A DNA stretch of 64,000 nucleotides from Microbacterium sp. BLY. Its GTDB lineage: Bacteria > Actinomycetota > Actinomycetes > Actinomycetales > Microbacteriaceae. How positions within the stretch are numbered: position 1 is the stretch's first letter; every line of letters begins with the position of its first letter. The position numbers and the translations under genes were made by a program. Of this stretch, positions 51,785 through 61,180 are shown piece after piece. Under the pieces are notes generated by a model, which was not told the origin of the DNA, made no database searches, and saw nothing but the letters and a program-made list of their open reading frames with translations. The stretch lies in contig NZ_JAGKSR010000001.1 of assembly GCF_017939615.1 (NCBI RefSeq), positions 1,736,001-1,800,000 of the forward strand, written 5' to 3'.

Positions 51785-52527
51785 CGGTCTCTCCGTTCCA
51801 GGAAGGCGGTCATGCGGCGGTGCTTCTCCGGGCTCTCGAACAGCGCGGCCTGCTCCTCCAGGTCGACCGCGGGGTGCTGGTCGCGCGGCGCCCGGAACAC
51901 CCGCTTGGTCGCGATGGTCGCCGCGGGGTCGTTGCGGGCGATGCGGTCGGCGACCGCGTGGGCGGCGTCGAGGAGGTCTGCGGGTTCGTGCAGCGAGGAC
52001 ACGAGACCGATGCGGAGGGCCTCCTCGGCGTGCACGGTGCGTCCCGTGAGCAGCATTTCGATGGCACGGGCGTCGCCCACGATCTCCTTCAGCCGCCAGC
52101 TCGCTCCCGCCGCGGCGAGGATGCCGAGGCCGGTCTCCGGGTTGCCGATCTTCAGCGCCGGCGTCGCGAGGCGGATGTCGGCCGCGTAGGCGAGCTCCGC
52201 GCCACCGCCGAGGGCGTAGCCGTCGATCGCGGCGATCACCGGCATCGGCAGCTCCGCGACGCGGACGAAGGCATGGGCGTTGATGCCGCGACGCGCGTCG
52301 TCGGCGCGACGGTCCCGCAGCTGGGCGATGTCGGCGCCCGCCGCGAAAACGCCGTCGGCGCCGGTGAGGATGAGGGTGCGCGGCGTCTCCTCCAGCTCGG
52401 CGCACAGCGCGTGCAGGGCGTCGACGGTGGCCTGGTCGATCGCGTTGCGCTTGTGGGGGCGGTTCAGGGTCGCGACGACGCGATCCGCGGTGCGGGTGAC
52501 GAGCAGCGACTCGTCCGCCCCGCTCAC
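51781..52527 (-). CDS. paaF: Enoyl-CoA hydratase PaaF
   Basis: A 248-residue crotonase. Oxyanion and catalytic segments are GVFAAGADIAQLRDR and AIDGYALGGGAELAYAADIRLA with one Glu, and KIGNPETGLGILAAAGASWRL with the second Glu, so a true hydratase rather than PaaG. It hydrates 2,3-dehydroadipyl-CoA. GTG start overlaps the paaJ stop (GTGA); its stop overlaps paaH (ATGA). Confidence 0.9.
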   Translation of the reverse strand: MSGADESLLVTRTADRVVATLNRPHKRNAIDQATVDALHALCAELEETPRTLILTGADGVFAAGADIAQLRDRRADDARRGINAHAFVRVAELPMPVIAAIDGYALGGGAELAYAADIRLATPALKIGNPETGLGILAAAGASWRLKEIVGDARAIEMLLTGRTVHAEEALRIGLVSSLHEPADLLDAAHAVADRIARNDPAATIATKRVFRAPRDQHPAVDLEEQAALFESPEKHRRMTAFLERRDR

Positions 52528-53714
52528 ACCTTCTCCAGGATCACGGCCGCGCCCTGGCCGACGCCGACGCACATGGTGGCGAGGCCGTAGCGGGCGTTCT
52601 CACGTTCCATGCGCCCCATCAGCGTCACGAGCAGGCGCGAGCCGGACGAGCCGAGCGGGTGACCGAGCGCGATGGCTCCGCCGTCGGCGTTCACGCGGTC
52701 CTCGTCGAGGCCGAGCCGCCGGATGCAGGCGAGCGACTGCGAGGCGAACGCCTCGTTCAGCTCGATGGCGCCGATGTCGTCGAGGGAGAGCCCCGAACGT
52801 CGCAGCGCCTTCTCCGTCGCGGGGACCGGCCCGAGCCCCATGATCTCGGGAGCCAGGGCGGCGGAGGTGCCGATGACGATCCGCGCGCGCGGCACGAGGC
52901 CGTAGCGCTCCACGGCCTCCGCGCTGGCGACGACGACGGCCGAGGCGCCGTCGTTGAGAGCGCTGGAGTTGCCGGCGGTGACGACCTCACCACCGGCGAC
53001 GACCGGGCGCAGGCGCGCGAGGACTTCGAGGGTCGTCTCGGGGCGCGGCCCCTCGTCGACGAGCACCTCGCCGTCACGGACCGGCACGCCGACGATCTCG
53101 GGGGCGAAGCGGCCCGCGGCGATCGCGGCGGCGGCGCGCTGCTGCGAGCGCACGGCGAAGGCGTCGGCCTCGGCGCGTGTGATGCCGTCGACGCGGGCGA
53201 CCTCCTCCGCGGTCTCGGGCATCGTGAAGGTGGCCTTGTCGCGGGCCGCCAGGCGCGGGTTCGGGAAGCGCCAGCCGATCGAGGTGTCATAGGCGGCGCC
53301 GGGCTTGGCCCACGCCTTCTCGGGCTTGGCCTGCACCCAGGGAGCGCGGGTCATGGACTCGACACCCCCGGCGACGAGGAGGTCGGCGTCGCCGGCGCGG
53401 ATCGCCTGCGCGGCCATGGTGACGGCGGACATCCCGGAGGCGCAGAGCCGGTTGACGGTGATGCCGGGGACGGTGTCGGGAAGGCCGGCGAGCAGCACGG
53501 CCATCCGGGCGACGTTGCGGTTGTCCTCGCCCGCCTGATTGGCGGCGCCGAGGATGACCTCGTCGATCTCGGCGCGGGCCGGGTCGATCCCGGCGCGGCG
53601 GACCGCGTCGCCGACGACGAGCGCGGCGAGGTCGTCGGGGCGGACGGCGGAGAGCGCGCCGCCGTAGCGGCCGACCGGGGTGCGGACTCCTCCGACGAGG
53701 TAGGCCTCTGGCAT
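52524..53714 (-). CDS. paaJ: 3-oxoadipyl-CoA / 3-oxo-5,6-dehydrosuberyl-CoA thiolase
   Basis: A 396-residue thiolase. Nucleophilic Cys in VNRLCASGMSAVTMAAQAI near residue 90, the conserved VNADGGAIALGHPLGSSGSR with His near 350, and the second Cys in TMCVGVGQGAA near 380. It releases acetyl-CoA and, later, succinyl-CoA from the ring-opened chain. First gene of the paaJFHZ unit, 52 bases from operator 3. Confidence 0.94.
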   Translation of the reverse strand: MPEAYLVGGVRTPVGRYGGALSAVRPDDLAALVVGDAVRRAGIDPARAEIDEVILGAANQAGEDNRNVARMAVLLAGLPDTVPGITVNRLCASGMSAVTMAAQAIRAGDADLLVAGGVESMTRAPWVQAKPEKAWAKPGAAYDTSIGWRFPNPRLAARDKATFTMPETAEEVARVDGITRAEADAFAVRSQQRAAAAIAAGRFAPEIVGVPVRDGEVLVDEGPRPETTLEVLARLRPVVAGGEVVTAGNSSALNDGASAVVVASAEAVERYGLVPRARIVIGTSAALAPEIMGLGPVPATEKALRRSGLSLDDIGAIELNEAFASQSLACIRRLGLDEDRVNADGGAIALGHPLGSSGSRLLVTLMGRMERENARYGLATMCVGVGQGAAVILEKV

Positions 53715-53766
53715 GCGGATCTCCTGACTTCGTCGTCCTGGTGTGGTCCGGGAGCGGCCGGTCGTG

Positions 53767-53792
53767 AATTACTGACCGATCGTAAAGTAATT
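53767..53792. promoter_or_regulatory. PaaR-type operator 3 upstream of paaJ
   Basis: Outer arms AATTACT (53767-53773) and AGTAATT (53786-53792) are perfect; the centre GACCGATCG matches the other sites. On the minus strand TAATTA overlaps the right arm as a possible -10. It lies 52 bases upstream of paaJ, the first gene of paaJFHZ. Confidence 0.85.
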
Positions 53793-53833
53793 ATGGCACA
53801 GCCGCACGGCCGGCCGCGATCCCGGACCAGGAG

Positions 53834-55153
53834 TCAGACGCTGAGATCCACGCCCTTCGTCTCCTTCACCAGTGAGACGCCGATGAGGGAGATGATCGAC
53901 GCGACCGCGATGTACACGCCGATCGTCCACGCCGCGTGGAACTGGTTGAGCAGCGCCTCCGCGATCATCGGTGCGAACGCGCCGCCGAGGATGGCGCCCA
54001 GGGCGTAGCCGATCGAGACGCCCGAGTAGCGCACGTTCGCGGGGAACATCTCGGCGTACAGCGCCGCCTGCGGGCCGTAGGACAGCCCGAGCGCGAACGT
54101 CATGACGAACAGGGCGACGAAGTACCAGACGATGTTGGCGGTATCGATAAGGAACCACATCGGGATGGCCCACACCGCGAGGGCGACGTACCCGATCTGG
54201 AACGTGCGGATGCGGCCGAGGCGATCCGAGAGCGCCCCGCCCCACAGCGTGAAGATCAGCCAGCCGAACGAGGCGAGTGTCGTCGCCAGGAGCACCGGCG
54301 GACGCTCCATACCCAGACCCGTCACCGCGTACGTCGCGAAGAAGGCGATCAGCAGGTAGCCCGCGGCGTTGTTGGCGATGAAGATGACGGCCGTGAGGAT
54401 GACCTGCTTCGTGTGCGAGCGGAAGAGCTGGCCGAGCGGCGCCGAGGCCTCCTTGCGGCGGCGACGCAGGTCCTCGAACACCGGGCTCTCGTCGACCGCG
54501 CGGCGGATGACGTAGCCGACCGCGATCAGCACGATCGAGAGCAGGAACGGGATGCGCCAGCCCCACTCGAGGAAGGCCTCGGGCGACATCGAGCTCGTGA
54601 GCGCCCAGAGGGTGAAGGTGGCGAGGATCATGCCGACCGGCACGCCGATCTGCGGGAACGCGCCGAAGAGGCCGCGGCGCGCCGACGGGGCGTGCTCGAC
54701 GGCCATCAGTGCCGCCCCGCCCCATTCGCCGCCCGCCGAGAAGCCCTGCAGGATGCGGAGGAGGATCAGGAGGATCGGCGCGGCGACGCCGATGGCGGCA
54801 TACGTCGGCAGCACGCCGATGAGGGAGGTGGACAGCCCCATCATCACGAGGGTGAAGACGAGCATCTTCTTCCGGCCGAGCTTGTCGCCCAGGTGTCCGG
54901 CGATGATCGCGCCGAGCGGGCGGAAGAGGAACGAGATGCCGATGGTCGCGAAGGAGAGCACCTGGGCGAGCCCGGGGCTCGACTCCGCGATGGGGGCGAG
55001 GAAGAGCGGGGCGAGCACGAGGCCCGCCGCCTGGGCGTAGATGAAGAAGTCGTACCATTCGATCGACGTGCCCACGAGGGTGCCGGCGAGGACGCGCCGC
55101 TCCTCGGCGGGCATCCTTCCGGTCGACGAGGCGGCTGCGGTGGCTGAGGTCAT
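53834..55153 (-). CDS. MHS-family MFS importer, probable phenylacetate transporter
   Basis: A 439-residue twelve-helix proton symporter of the same branch as the importer at 18570, with LVGTSIEWYDFFIYAQAAGLV, RPLGAIIAGHLGDKLGRKKM, RILQGFSAGGEWGGAALM and LGLSYGPQAALYAEMFP. Operator 4 lies 53 bases upstream of its ATG, which ties it to the phenylacetate regulon and suggests phenylacetate as cargo. Its stop is 41 bases from operator 3. Confidence 0.88.
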   Translation of the reverse strand: MTSATAAASSTGRMPAEERRVLAGTLVGTSIEWYDFFIYAQAAGLVLAPLFLAPIAESSPGLAQVLSFATIGISFLFRPLGAIIAGHLGDKLGRKKMLVFTLVMMGLSTSLIGVLPTYAAIGVAAPILLILLRILQGFSAGGEWGGAALMAVEHAPSARRGLFGAFPQIGVPVGMILATFTLWALTSSMSPEAFLEWGWRIPFLLSIVLIAVGYVIRRAVDESPVFEDLRRRRKEASAPLGQLFRSHTKQVILTAVIFIANNAAGYLLIAFFATYAVTGLGMERPPVLLATTLASFGWLIFTLWGGALSDRLGRIRTFQIGYVALAVWAIPMWFLIDTANIVWYFVALFVMTFALGLSYGPQAALYAEMFPANVRYSGVSIGYALGAILGGAFAPMIAEALLNQFHAAWTIGVYIAVASIISLIGVSLVKETKGVDLSV

Positions 55154-55206
55154 GCGAACTCCGTTGTTCTGCGAGGGGGCGCCGACGCGGGTACGTCGGC
55201 GATGAC

Positions 55207-55228
55207 TTACCGAATGATCGGTCAGTAA
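55207..55228. promoter_or_regulatory. PaaR-type operator 4 upstream of the MHS importer
   Basis: TTACCGAATGATCGGTCAGT plus AA shares the TTAC...GTAA frame and the GATCGGTCAG half of the other three operators. The only downstream gene is the minus-strand importer, 53 bases away; the gene on the other side points away. Confidence 0.8.
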
Positions 55229-55286
55229 TCGCCGAGCGTAGCGCATCGACGGTCCCGCCCACGAGACCTCGTATCGACGGCGGCGC

Positions 55287-56723
55287 TCACACCCTCCCGA
55301 AAGCCCGGAGCGGATGCTCGATGAGTTCGGTGACGCGCCGCAGGAATCCCGCCGCGTAGCCGCCGTCGCAGACCCGGTGGTCGAACACGAGCGAGAGCTG
55401 GACGATGCGGCGCGGCACGATCGCCCCGTCCACCACCCAGGGGCGCTCGATGATCCGGCCGATGCCGAGGATCGCGACATCCGGGTGGTTGATGATGGCC
55501 GCCGAGCCGTCGACGCCGAACCCGCCGTAGTTGTTCAGGGTGAAGGTCGACCCGCGCAGGCGCTCCGGCGGCAGCGTGCCGGCGCGCGCAGTGGTGGCGA
55601 GCTCCCGCAGAGCGGCGTCGAGGCCGGCGACGGTGAGCCGGTGCGCGTGCGGGACGACCGGGACGAGCAGGCCGCGCTCGGTGTCGGCTGCGACGCCGAG
55701 GTTGACGCCGTCGAACGAGATCAGCTCGGAGCCGTCGTCGCTCAGTCGCGAGGCGAGCACGGGGTAGTCCTCGAGCGCGAGGAGCACGAATCGTGCCAGC
55801 AGCGCCGTGATCGACGGGGCCTTCCCGCCGTCGGGAGCCATCTGCCCGCGGAGGTCCCAGAGATCGCTGGCGTCGACGTCGACCCACACGGTGGCCTCGG
55901 GGATCTCGGAGCGGCTGCGGGCGAGGCGGGCGCTCACCGTGCGACGCAGCGGTGAGAGACGCTCGCGGGCGAGGACGGGCAGGCCGTCGATCTCCCCGGC
56001 GCCGGACGAGCCCGGTGTCGAGGCGGGTGTCGCGGGCGACGACACGGCGACGCCGTCCACCGCGTGGTCCACGGCGGCCCGCAGGACGTCGGCGCGCGTG
56101 ACCGCCCCGTCCGCGCCGGTCGGGGTGATGGCGTGCACGTCGAGTCCCAGGTCGCGGGCGAGACGCCGCACGAGAGGGGAGCGCACGGCGACCGGAGCGG
56201 GTCGCGCGGGGTCGCCGTGCGAGGCCGCGGGCCGGGAGGCCGGTGCGGGCGCGGTCTCGGCGGGCGCGGGCGCGGGCGCTGTCGCGGCGGGTGCCGGCGT
56301 GGGGCGTGGCGCCGCGGGGCGACGGCGCCGCCCCGTCGCGGAGGAGGCCGAGGTGCCGTAGCCGATGAGGACGTTGCCCGACCCCGCCCGCTCCTCCTGC
56401 CGGTACGCCTCGTGCTCGGGCGGCGCCGCGGGAGTCTCCGGCGCGGACGCGGGCTCCTCGGCGCCGGGGTCGGCGACCTCCAGCACCGGCGCGCCGACGT
56501 CGATCGTGTCGCCGGGCGTGCCGTGCAGGGCCGTCACGACTCCGGCGAACGGGGAGGGCAGCTCCACCACGCTCTTCGCGGTCTCGACCTCGGCGATGGC
56601 CTGGTCGGTCGCGATCGTGTCGCCGACGGCCACCAGCCACTGCACGAGGCCCGCCTCGGTCAGTCCCTCGCCGAGGTCGGGGAGGCGGAACACGCGGGTC
56701 GCAGTCTTCACGGGCGTGCTCAT
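55287..56723 (-). CDS. bkdC: 2-oxoacid dehydrogenase E2 component (dihydrolipoamide acyltransferase)
   Basis: A 478-residue E2. One lipoyl domain at residues 10-85 (AIAEVETAKSVVELPSP with the lipoyl Lys), an Ala/Pro-rich linker, an E3-binding domain near 170-205 (SPLVRRLARDLGLDVHAI), and the catalytic domain with SLVFDHRVCDGGYAAGFL near the C terminus (HRxxDG). The single lipoyl domain suits a branched-chain enzyme. Its ATG overlaps the E1beta stop (ATGA). No E3 gene is here; a shared E3 is presumed. Confidence 0.9.
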   Translation of the reverse strand: MSTPVKTATRVFRLPDLGEGLTEAGLVQWLVAVGDTIATDQAIAEVETAKSVVELPSPFAGVVTALHGTPGDTIDVGAPVLEVADPGAEEPASAPETPAAPPEHEAYRQEERAGSGNVLIGYGTSASSATGRRRRPAAPRPTPAPAATAPAPAPAETAPAPASRPAASHGDPARPAPVAVRSPLVRRLARDLGLDVHAITPTGADGAVTRADVLRAAVDHAVDGVAVSSPATPASTPGSSGAGEIDGLPVLARERLSPLRRTVSARLARSRSEIPEATVWVDVDASDLWDLRGQMAPDGGKAPSITALLARFVLLALEDYPVLASRLSDDGSELISFDGVNLGVAADTERGLLVPVVPHAHRLTVAGLDAALRELATTARAGTLPPERLRGSTFTLNNYGGFGVDGSAAIINHPDVAILGIGRIIERPWVVDGAIVPRRIVQLSLVFDHRVCDGGYAAGFLRRVTELIEHPLRAFGRV

Positions 56724-57757
56724 GCGTCGTCCTCCCAGTGCAGCGTGTCGATCGCGTCGAGCACCCGATCGACGTCCGGCAGGTACCAGTGCTCGAACTT
56801 CGGGGGTGCGTACGGGGTGTCGAAGCCGGTCACCCGCCGCACCGGCGCTTCCAGGTACTCGAAGCACCGCTCGAACACCCGGGCCTGGATCTCGGAGGCG
56901 ACGCTGGCGAAGCCCGGGGCCTCGGCGATCACGACGGCCCGGCCCGTGGAACGCACCGCCGCCGTCACGGTCTCGTCGTCGAACGGGGACAGAGAGCGCA
57001 CGTCGACGACCTGGACGCTGCGCCCCTCTCCGGCGGCGACCTCCGCCGCCTCCAGCGCGAGCGGGACGGAGGCTCCGTAGGCGAGGAGGGTCACATCGGT
57101 GCCGTCCCTGGCGATGCGCGCCGAGCCGATCTCCGCGGTCACCGCGGTGTCGACCTCGCCCTTCGACCAGTACAGCTTCTTGGGCTCCAGGAGGACCACG
57201 GGATCGGGGGAGGCGATGGCCGCGCGAAGCAGCGAGTAGGCATCCTGCGGCGTCGACGGACTCACGACAGTCAGCCCGGGCGTGTGCGCGTAGTACGCCT
57301 CGGACGAGTCGCAGTGGTGCTCGACGCCGCCGATGCCGCCGCCGAACGGGATGCGGATCACGAGCGGCATGCGCATGCCGCCGCGGGTGCGGTTGCCGAG
57401 CTTCGCGACGTGGCTGACGATCTGCTCGAAGGCGGGGAGCGCGAAGGCGTCGAACTGCATCTCGACCACGGGGCGCATCCCGTTCATCGCCATGCCGACG
57501 GCGGTGCCGATGATGCCCGACTCCGCCAGCGGGGTGTCGAAGCACCGGTCCTCGCCGAAGCGGGCGGTGAGCCCGTCGGTGATGCGGAAGACACCGCCCA
57601 GGGCCCCGACGTCCTCGCCGAACACGACCACATCGGGATCGGCGGCGAGGGCGTCGGCGAGCGCGCGGTTGAGAGCGGCGGCCATGGTCATGGTCGTCAC
57701 GGTGGTGGTGTCCTCGGCGGTCGCTGAGGCCGGGGTCTCGTGCTCGGCGATGGTCAT
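56720..57757 (-). CDS. bkdB: 2-oxoacid dehydrogenase E1 component, beta subunit
   Basis: A 345-residue transketolase-like beta subunit. Typical segments: VVVFGEDVGALGGVFRITDGL near residue 44, DTPLAESGIIGTAVGMAMNG near 74, MQFDAFALPAFEQIVSH and the SPSTPQDAYSLLRAAI region. It forms a heterotetramer with the alpha subunit encoded upstream. Start overlaps the alpha stop (ATGA). The branched-chain assignment rests on subunit type and the Lrp neighbour. Confidence 0.9.
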   Translation of the reverse strand: MTIAEHETPASATAEDTTTVTTMTMAAALNRALADALAADPDVVVFGEDVGALGGVFRITDGLTARFGEDRCFDTPLAESGIIGTAVGMAMNGMRPVVEMQFDAFALPAFEQIVSHVAKLGNRTRGGMRMPLVIRIPFGGGIGGVEHHCDSSEAYYAHTPGLTVVSPSTPQDAYSLLRAAIASPDPVVLLEPKKLYWSKGEVDTAVTAEIGSARIARDGTDVTLLAYGASVPLALEAAEVAAGEGRSVQVVDVRSLSPFDDETVTAAVRSTGRAVVIAEAPGFASVASEIQARVFERCFEYLEAPVRRVTGFDTPYAPPKFEHWYLPDVDRVLDAIDTLHWEDDA

Positions 57758-58863
57758 CGCGGGCCTCCGGTCGTCGTCTCGGCGGGGCGGGAGCGCTCGA
57801 TCTCGTCGCGGAGGAGCTGCCACTGCTCCTCGCGCTGCGGCGAGCGGGTCGCGGTCACGAAGCGGAAGAGGTCTTCCGGGTCGAGGTCGGCGTCGGTGTT
57901 GAGCGCGGTGCGCATGGCGGCGGCGATCTCCTCCGCGCCTGCGGCGAAACGCTCCTCGGCCTCCTCGTCCAGCACGCCCGTCGCGGTGAGGTGCGCGCGC
58001 AGGCGCAGCAGCGGGTCCCGGGCGAGCCAGGCCTGCACCTCCTCGCGCTCGCGGTAGCGGGTGTCGTCGTCGGCGTTGGTGTGCGCCTGCATCCGGTAGG
58101 TGTGCGCCTCGACGAGGGAGGGGCCGCCGCCGGCGCGGGCGCGGTCGACGGCCTCGGTGAGCACGGCGAGGACCGCGGCCACGTCGTTGCCGTCGACGCG
58201 CTGCCCCGGCATGCCGTAGCCGACTGCCTTGTGGGCCAGGGAGGGCGCGGCGGTCTGCCGGGAGAGGGGCACCGAGATCGCGAACTCGTTGTTCTGCACG
58301 AAGAACACGACCGGCACGTGGAACACCGCCGCGAAGTTCATCGCCTCGTGGAAGTCGCCCTCGCTCGTGGCGCCGTCGCCGCAGAGCGCGAGCACCACGG
58401 TGTCCTCGCCACGGTGCTTCGCCGCCTGCGCGAAGCCGACCGCGTGCAGGAGCTGCGTCGCGAGCGGGGTCGCCTGCGGGGCGACGCGGTGCGCGCGGAC
58501 GTCGTAGCCCGAGTGCCAGTCGCCCTTGAGGAGCACCATCGCCTCCGCGGGCGCGACGCCGCGGGCGATCACGGCGACCGAGTCGCGGTACGTGGGGAAG
58601 AGCCAGTCGGTGTCGCCGAGCACCATCGCCGCCGCGACCTGGCAGGCCTCCTGGCCGTGCGACGACGGGTACACCGCGAGGCGGCCCTGGCGCACGAGGG
58701 CGCCGGCCTGGTCGTTGATGCGGCGGCCTTCGACGAGGCCGCGGTAGGCCGCGAGCAGGACGTCGGCGGCGGGGAGCGCGTAGGTCTCGTCGGCGAGGGT
58801 GGTCCCGTCCTCGGCGATCAGTCGTACCGCGGTGTCTCGCGGGAGCATGTCGTGGGGGTGCAT
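57754..58863 (-). CDS. bkdA: 2-oxoacid dehydrogenase E1 component, alpha subunit
   Basis: A 369-residue TPP-binding alpha subunit. The thiamine diphosphate motif is ALCGDGATSEGDFHEAMNFA (GDG to N), with VFFVQNNEFAISVP after it, and YPSSHGQEACQVAAAMVL near residue 65. Family members decarboxylate branched-chain 2-oxoacids or pyruvate. First gene of the operon; the promoter region is shared with the divergent Lrp gene, 150 bases away. Confidence 0.9.
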   Translation of the reverse strand: MHPHDMLPRDTAVRLIAEDGTTLADETYALPAADVLLAAYRGLVEGRRINDQAGALVRQGRLAVYPSSHGQEACQVAAAMVLGDTDWLFPTYRDSVAVIARGVAPAEAMVLLKGDWHSGYDVRAHRVAPQATPLATQLLHAVGFAQAAKHRGEDTVVLALCGDGATSEGDFHEAMNFAAVFHVPVVFFVQNNEFAISVPLSRQTAAPSLAHKAVGYGMPGQRVDGNDVAAVLAVLTEAVDRARAGGGPSLVEAHTYRMQAHTNADDDTRYREREEVQAWLARDPLLRLRAHLTATGVLDEEAEERFAAGAEEIAAAMRTALNTDADLDPEDLFRFVTATRSPQREEQWQLLRDEIERSRPAETTTGGPR

Positions 58864-58917
58864 CCGTCCGCCTTCCTTGCCGAACTCGATGAGGACAGCA
58901 TGCCGCGCGTACGACAG

Positions 58918-58985
58918 TCATCCAAGATCCGTCGGGCAAACGTGGATGATTGAACGACACCTGGCAATATGGCTTACGAAGTGTC
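58918..58985. promoter_or_regulatory. Divergent bkd/lrp control region with inverted repeats
   Basis: TCATCCA (58918-58924) and TGGATGA (58943-58949) form a perfect 7-bp inverted repeat with an 18-bp spacer. A second pair, GACAC (58956-58960) and GTGTC (58981-58985), flanks an AT-richer stretch. Both lie between bkdA and the Lrp gene. Lrp-type regulators often bind several spaced sites in such regions. Confidence 0.55.
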
Positions 58986-59013
58986 AGGATTTCCCGGACG
59001 CGAGAGGGGTGTC

Positions 59014-59451
59014 ATGACGGCGCTGGATGAGACGGATCGCGCGATCCTCGCGGAGCTGCGGCGGGATGCGCGGGCGTCCATGACCGCGATCGCCGAGGCG
59101 GTGCACATCTCGCGGGCCGGGGCGCATGCGCGCATCAAGCGCCTCACCGACGCCGGGGTCATCACGGGGTACACGGTGCGCACCGACCCCGTGCTGCTGG
59201 GGCACCACGCGAGCGCCTATGTCACGCTCGCGATCGAACAGGCCACGTGGCAGGAGGTGAGTGCGCGGCTCCGGGCCATTCCCGAGATCGAGCACATGGC
59301 TCTCGTCGGCGGCGACTTCGACGTGCTGCTGCTGGTGCGTGCCAACGACGCCCGCGACCTGCGGCGGATCGTGCTGGAGGACATCCAGGCCATCCCATCG
59401 ATCCGCTCGACCCGGACGATCCTGATCTTCGAGGACTCCGACCTCGTGTGA
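59014..59451 (+). CDS. Lrp/AsnC-family regulator
   Basis: A 145-residue protein: helix-turn-helix at residues 5-60 (ALDETDRAILAELRRDARASM, ISRAGAHARIKRLTDAGVI) and a C-terminal RAM effector domain (EHMALVGGDFDVLLLVRAND). Full-length for the family. Start ATG with GAGAGGGG upstream. Divergent from bkdABC, so it is the likely regulator of branched-chain 2-oxoacid breakdown, responding to an amino or oxo acid. Confidence 0.92.
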   Translation: MTALDETDRAILAELRRDARASMTAIAEAVHISRAGAHARIKRLTDAGVITGYTVRTDPVLLGHHASAYVTLAIEQATWQEVSARLRAIPEIEHMALVGGDFDVLLLVRANDARDLRRIVLEDIQAIPSIRSTRTILIFEDSDLV

Positions 59452-59530
59452 CCGTCACGCGTTCCGGAATATTGCTCTGAACAGGGGTATCCGGCCTCTG
59501 AATGTCGGTGGCCCTCTGTTGGATCGTCGT

Positions 59531-61132
59531 ATGGAAAGCACCCCGGCGGCGGTTCTCGACGACACGGTCGTCGCTCTCGACGCCGTGCTGCAGTCCGGCA
59601 CCGTGGGCGCTCTCGATGCCGGGGAGATGATGGACCTGCTGCGGGTCGCGGGCGAGATCCAGCGACGCGTGGAGGCCGTGATCGTGGACGCGGTGGCGAG
59701 CGTCGATCCACGTCCGGCGGGGTCGGGGGAGCCGGCCTTCTGCGGTCGGTTCGGCTGCCGTTCGATGAATGAGCTGCTGCAGCGTGTCCTCCGCACGGAC
59801 GCCGCCTCTGCCGCACGGCTGGTGAAGGCGGCGCGGTTGGTGCGCCGCGAGGCCGACCTCTCCTCCGGGGAGTGGCTGCCGGCGCGGTGGCCGGCGTTGC
59901 GCGAGGCCCTCCTCGACGGGGCGATCGGCGTGACCGGGTTGCTGGCCGCAACCGGCCCGATCGAGCAGGCCGGTCCTCGCGCGCGCCTCGCCGACCGCTG
60001 GGAGGCCGACGCGTATCTCGCGGAGGTCGCTCGTGGCGAGGAGAGCGACGATGACGAGAGCGACGGCGGCGCCGAGAACGAGCCCGGTCCGGCACCGACG
60101 CCCGAGGATCTGCGGGTGCGGGCGCAGGTGATCGTGCAGTACCTCGACCCCGACGGCGCGGAGCCCGCGGAAGACATCGCGCTGCGGGCTCGGGGCGTCG
60201 TGCTGGGCCGCGCCAGGGACGGGGTCATCCCGATCCGCGGCGCACTGCTGCCGGAGGTCGCGGGGCAGCTGCAGCGGATCTGGGACGCGTATCTGAACCC
60301 GAAGGTCGACGGGCCGCCGCTTCCCGGCGTCCACTTCGTGCCGTCCGCGGAACTCGAGGACTCCGACGCCGAGCGGCGGGACACCGCGGTGTCCCTGGAC
60401 GACGAGGTGCTCCCGTCCGGAGACGCCGGCGGCATGGTCGACGGGCGCACGCGGGCACAGAAGCAGCACGATGCGCTCGCAGCGGCTCTGGGGATCGCGG
60501 CCCGTCACGACGACATGCCGCGGCTGGGCGGTGCCGCCCCGACGCTGGTGATCACGGTCGCCGCCGAGGACTACGCCACGGGCCGGGGCTGGGCGCGGGT
60601 CGAGGGCGTCGAGACGCCGGTGTCGACGCGGGTCGCGGCACACACGGCGTGCGGAGGGACGGTGCAGCGGGTCGTGCTCGGGGCCGACGGGAGGATCGTC
60701 GCGCTCGGGTCGAGTGACCGGATCTTCACCCCCGCGCAGCGTCGGGCGATCGGCGTGCGGGACCGCGAGTGCCTGATCCCGGGCTGCCATGTCCCCGCCG
60801 CGTGGTGTGAGATCCACCACCTCACGGAGCATGCCCGCGGAGGACCGACCCACACCGACAACGGGGTCGCGTTGTGCTGGCACCACCACCGCACACTGGA
60901 GACCTCAGGGTGGCAGATCCGCATGCGCGGGGGCGTGCCGCAGGTGCGAGGGCCGGCGTGGTGGGATCCGAGGCGACGATGGCGCATGCCGCGCTTGGCG
61001 CTTCCCGGCGCAACGGACCGGACCGGGGCGCGATTCACACACGCGGGACCGGCCCGCGGCCGCATCCTTCGCGCGGGGACATCTCCGGCGCGCTCCGCGA
61101 CAAGTACGGCGGCGAGGGGCGTCCGAGAATGA
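59531..61132 (+). CDS. DUF222 / 13E12-repeat HNH-endonuclease family protein
   Basis: A 533-residue protein of the 13E12 repeat family common in high-GC Actinobacteria. The DUF222 domain fills about 20-350 and the C-terminal HNH nuclease domain shows VRDRECLIPGCHVPAAWCEI, HHLTEHARGGPTHTDNGVAL and CWHHHRTLE with zinc Cys and catalytic His residues. These genes are often multicopy and behave like mobile or selfish elements; their role is unproven. ATG at 59531 has no good ribosome site; a TTG four codons earlier is an alternative. The tail after residue 490 is low-complexity. Confidence 0.9.
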   Translation: MESTPAAVLDDTVVALDAVLQSGTVGALDAGEMMDLLRVAGEIQRRVEAVIVDAVASVDPRPAGSGEPAFCGRFGCRSMNELLQRVLRTDAASAARLVKAARLVRREADLSSGEWLPARWPALREALLDGAIGVTGLLAATGPIEQAGPRARLADRWEADAYLAEVARGEESDDDESDGGAENEPGPAPTPEDLRVRAQVIVQYLDPDGAEPAEDIALRARGVVLGRARDGVIPIRGALLPEVAGQLQRIWDAYLNPKVDGPPLPGVHFVPSAELEDSDAERRDTAVSLDDEVLPSGDAGGMVDGRTRAQKQHDALAAALGIAARHDDMPRLGGAAPTLVITVAAEDYATGRGWARVEGVETPVSTRVAAHTACGGTVQRVVLGADGRIVALGSSDRIFTPAQRRAIGVRDRECLIPGCHVPAAWCEIHHLTEHARGGPTHTDNGVALCWHHHRTLETSGWQIRMRGGVPQVRGPAWWDPRRRWRMPRLALPGATDRTGARFTHAGPARGRILRAGTSPARSATSTAARGVRE

Positions 61133-61180
61133 GAAGAAGACCGGCGTGCGCGCCGTGACCCGCTCGAAGGAGAGACACCG

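Noticed and set aside
59531..61132. A homing endonuclease or transposase in an active mobile element
   Set aside because: The DUF222/HNH domains are clear, but there are no terminal inverted repeats, target duplications or intron/intein signs around the gene.
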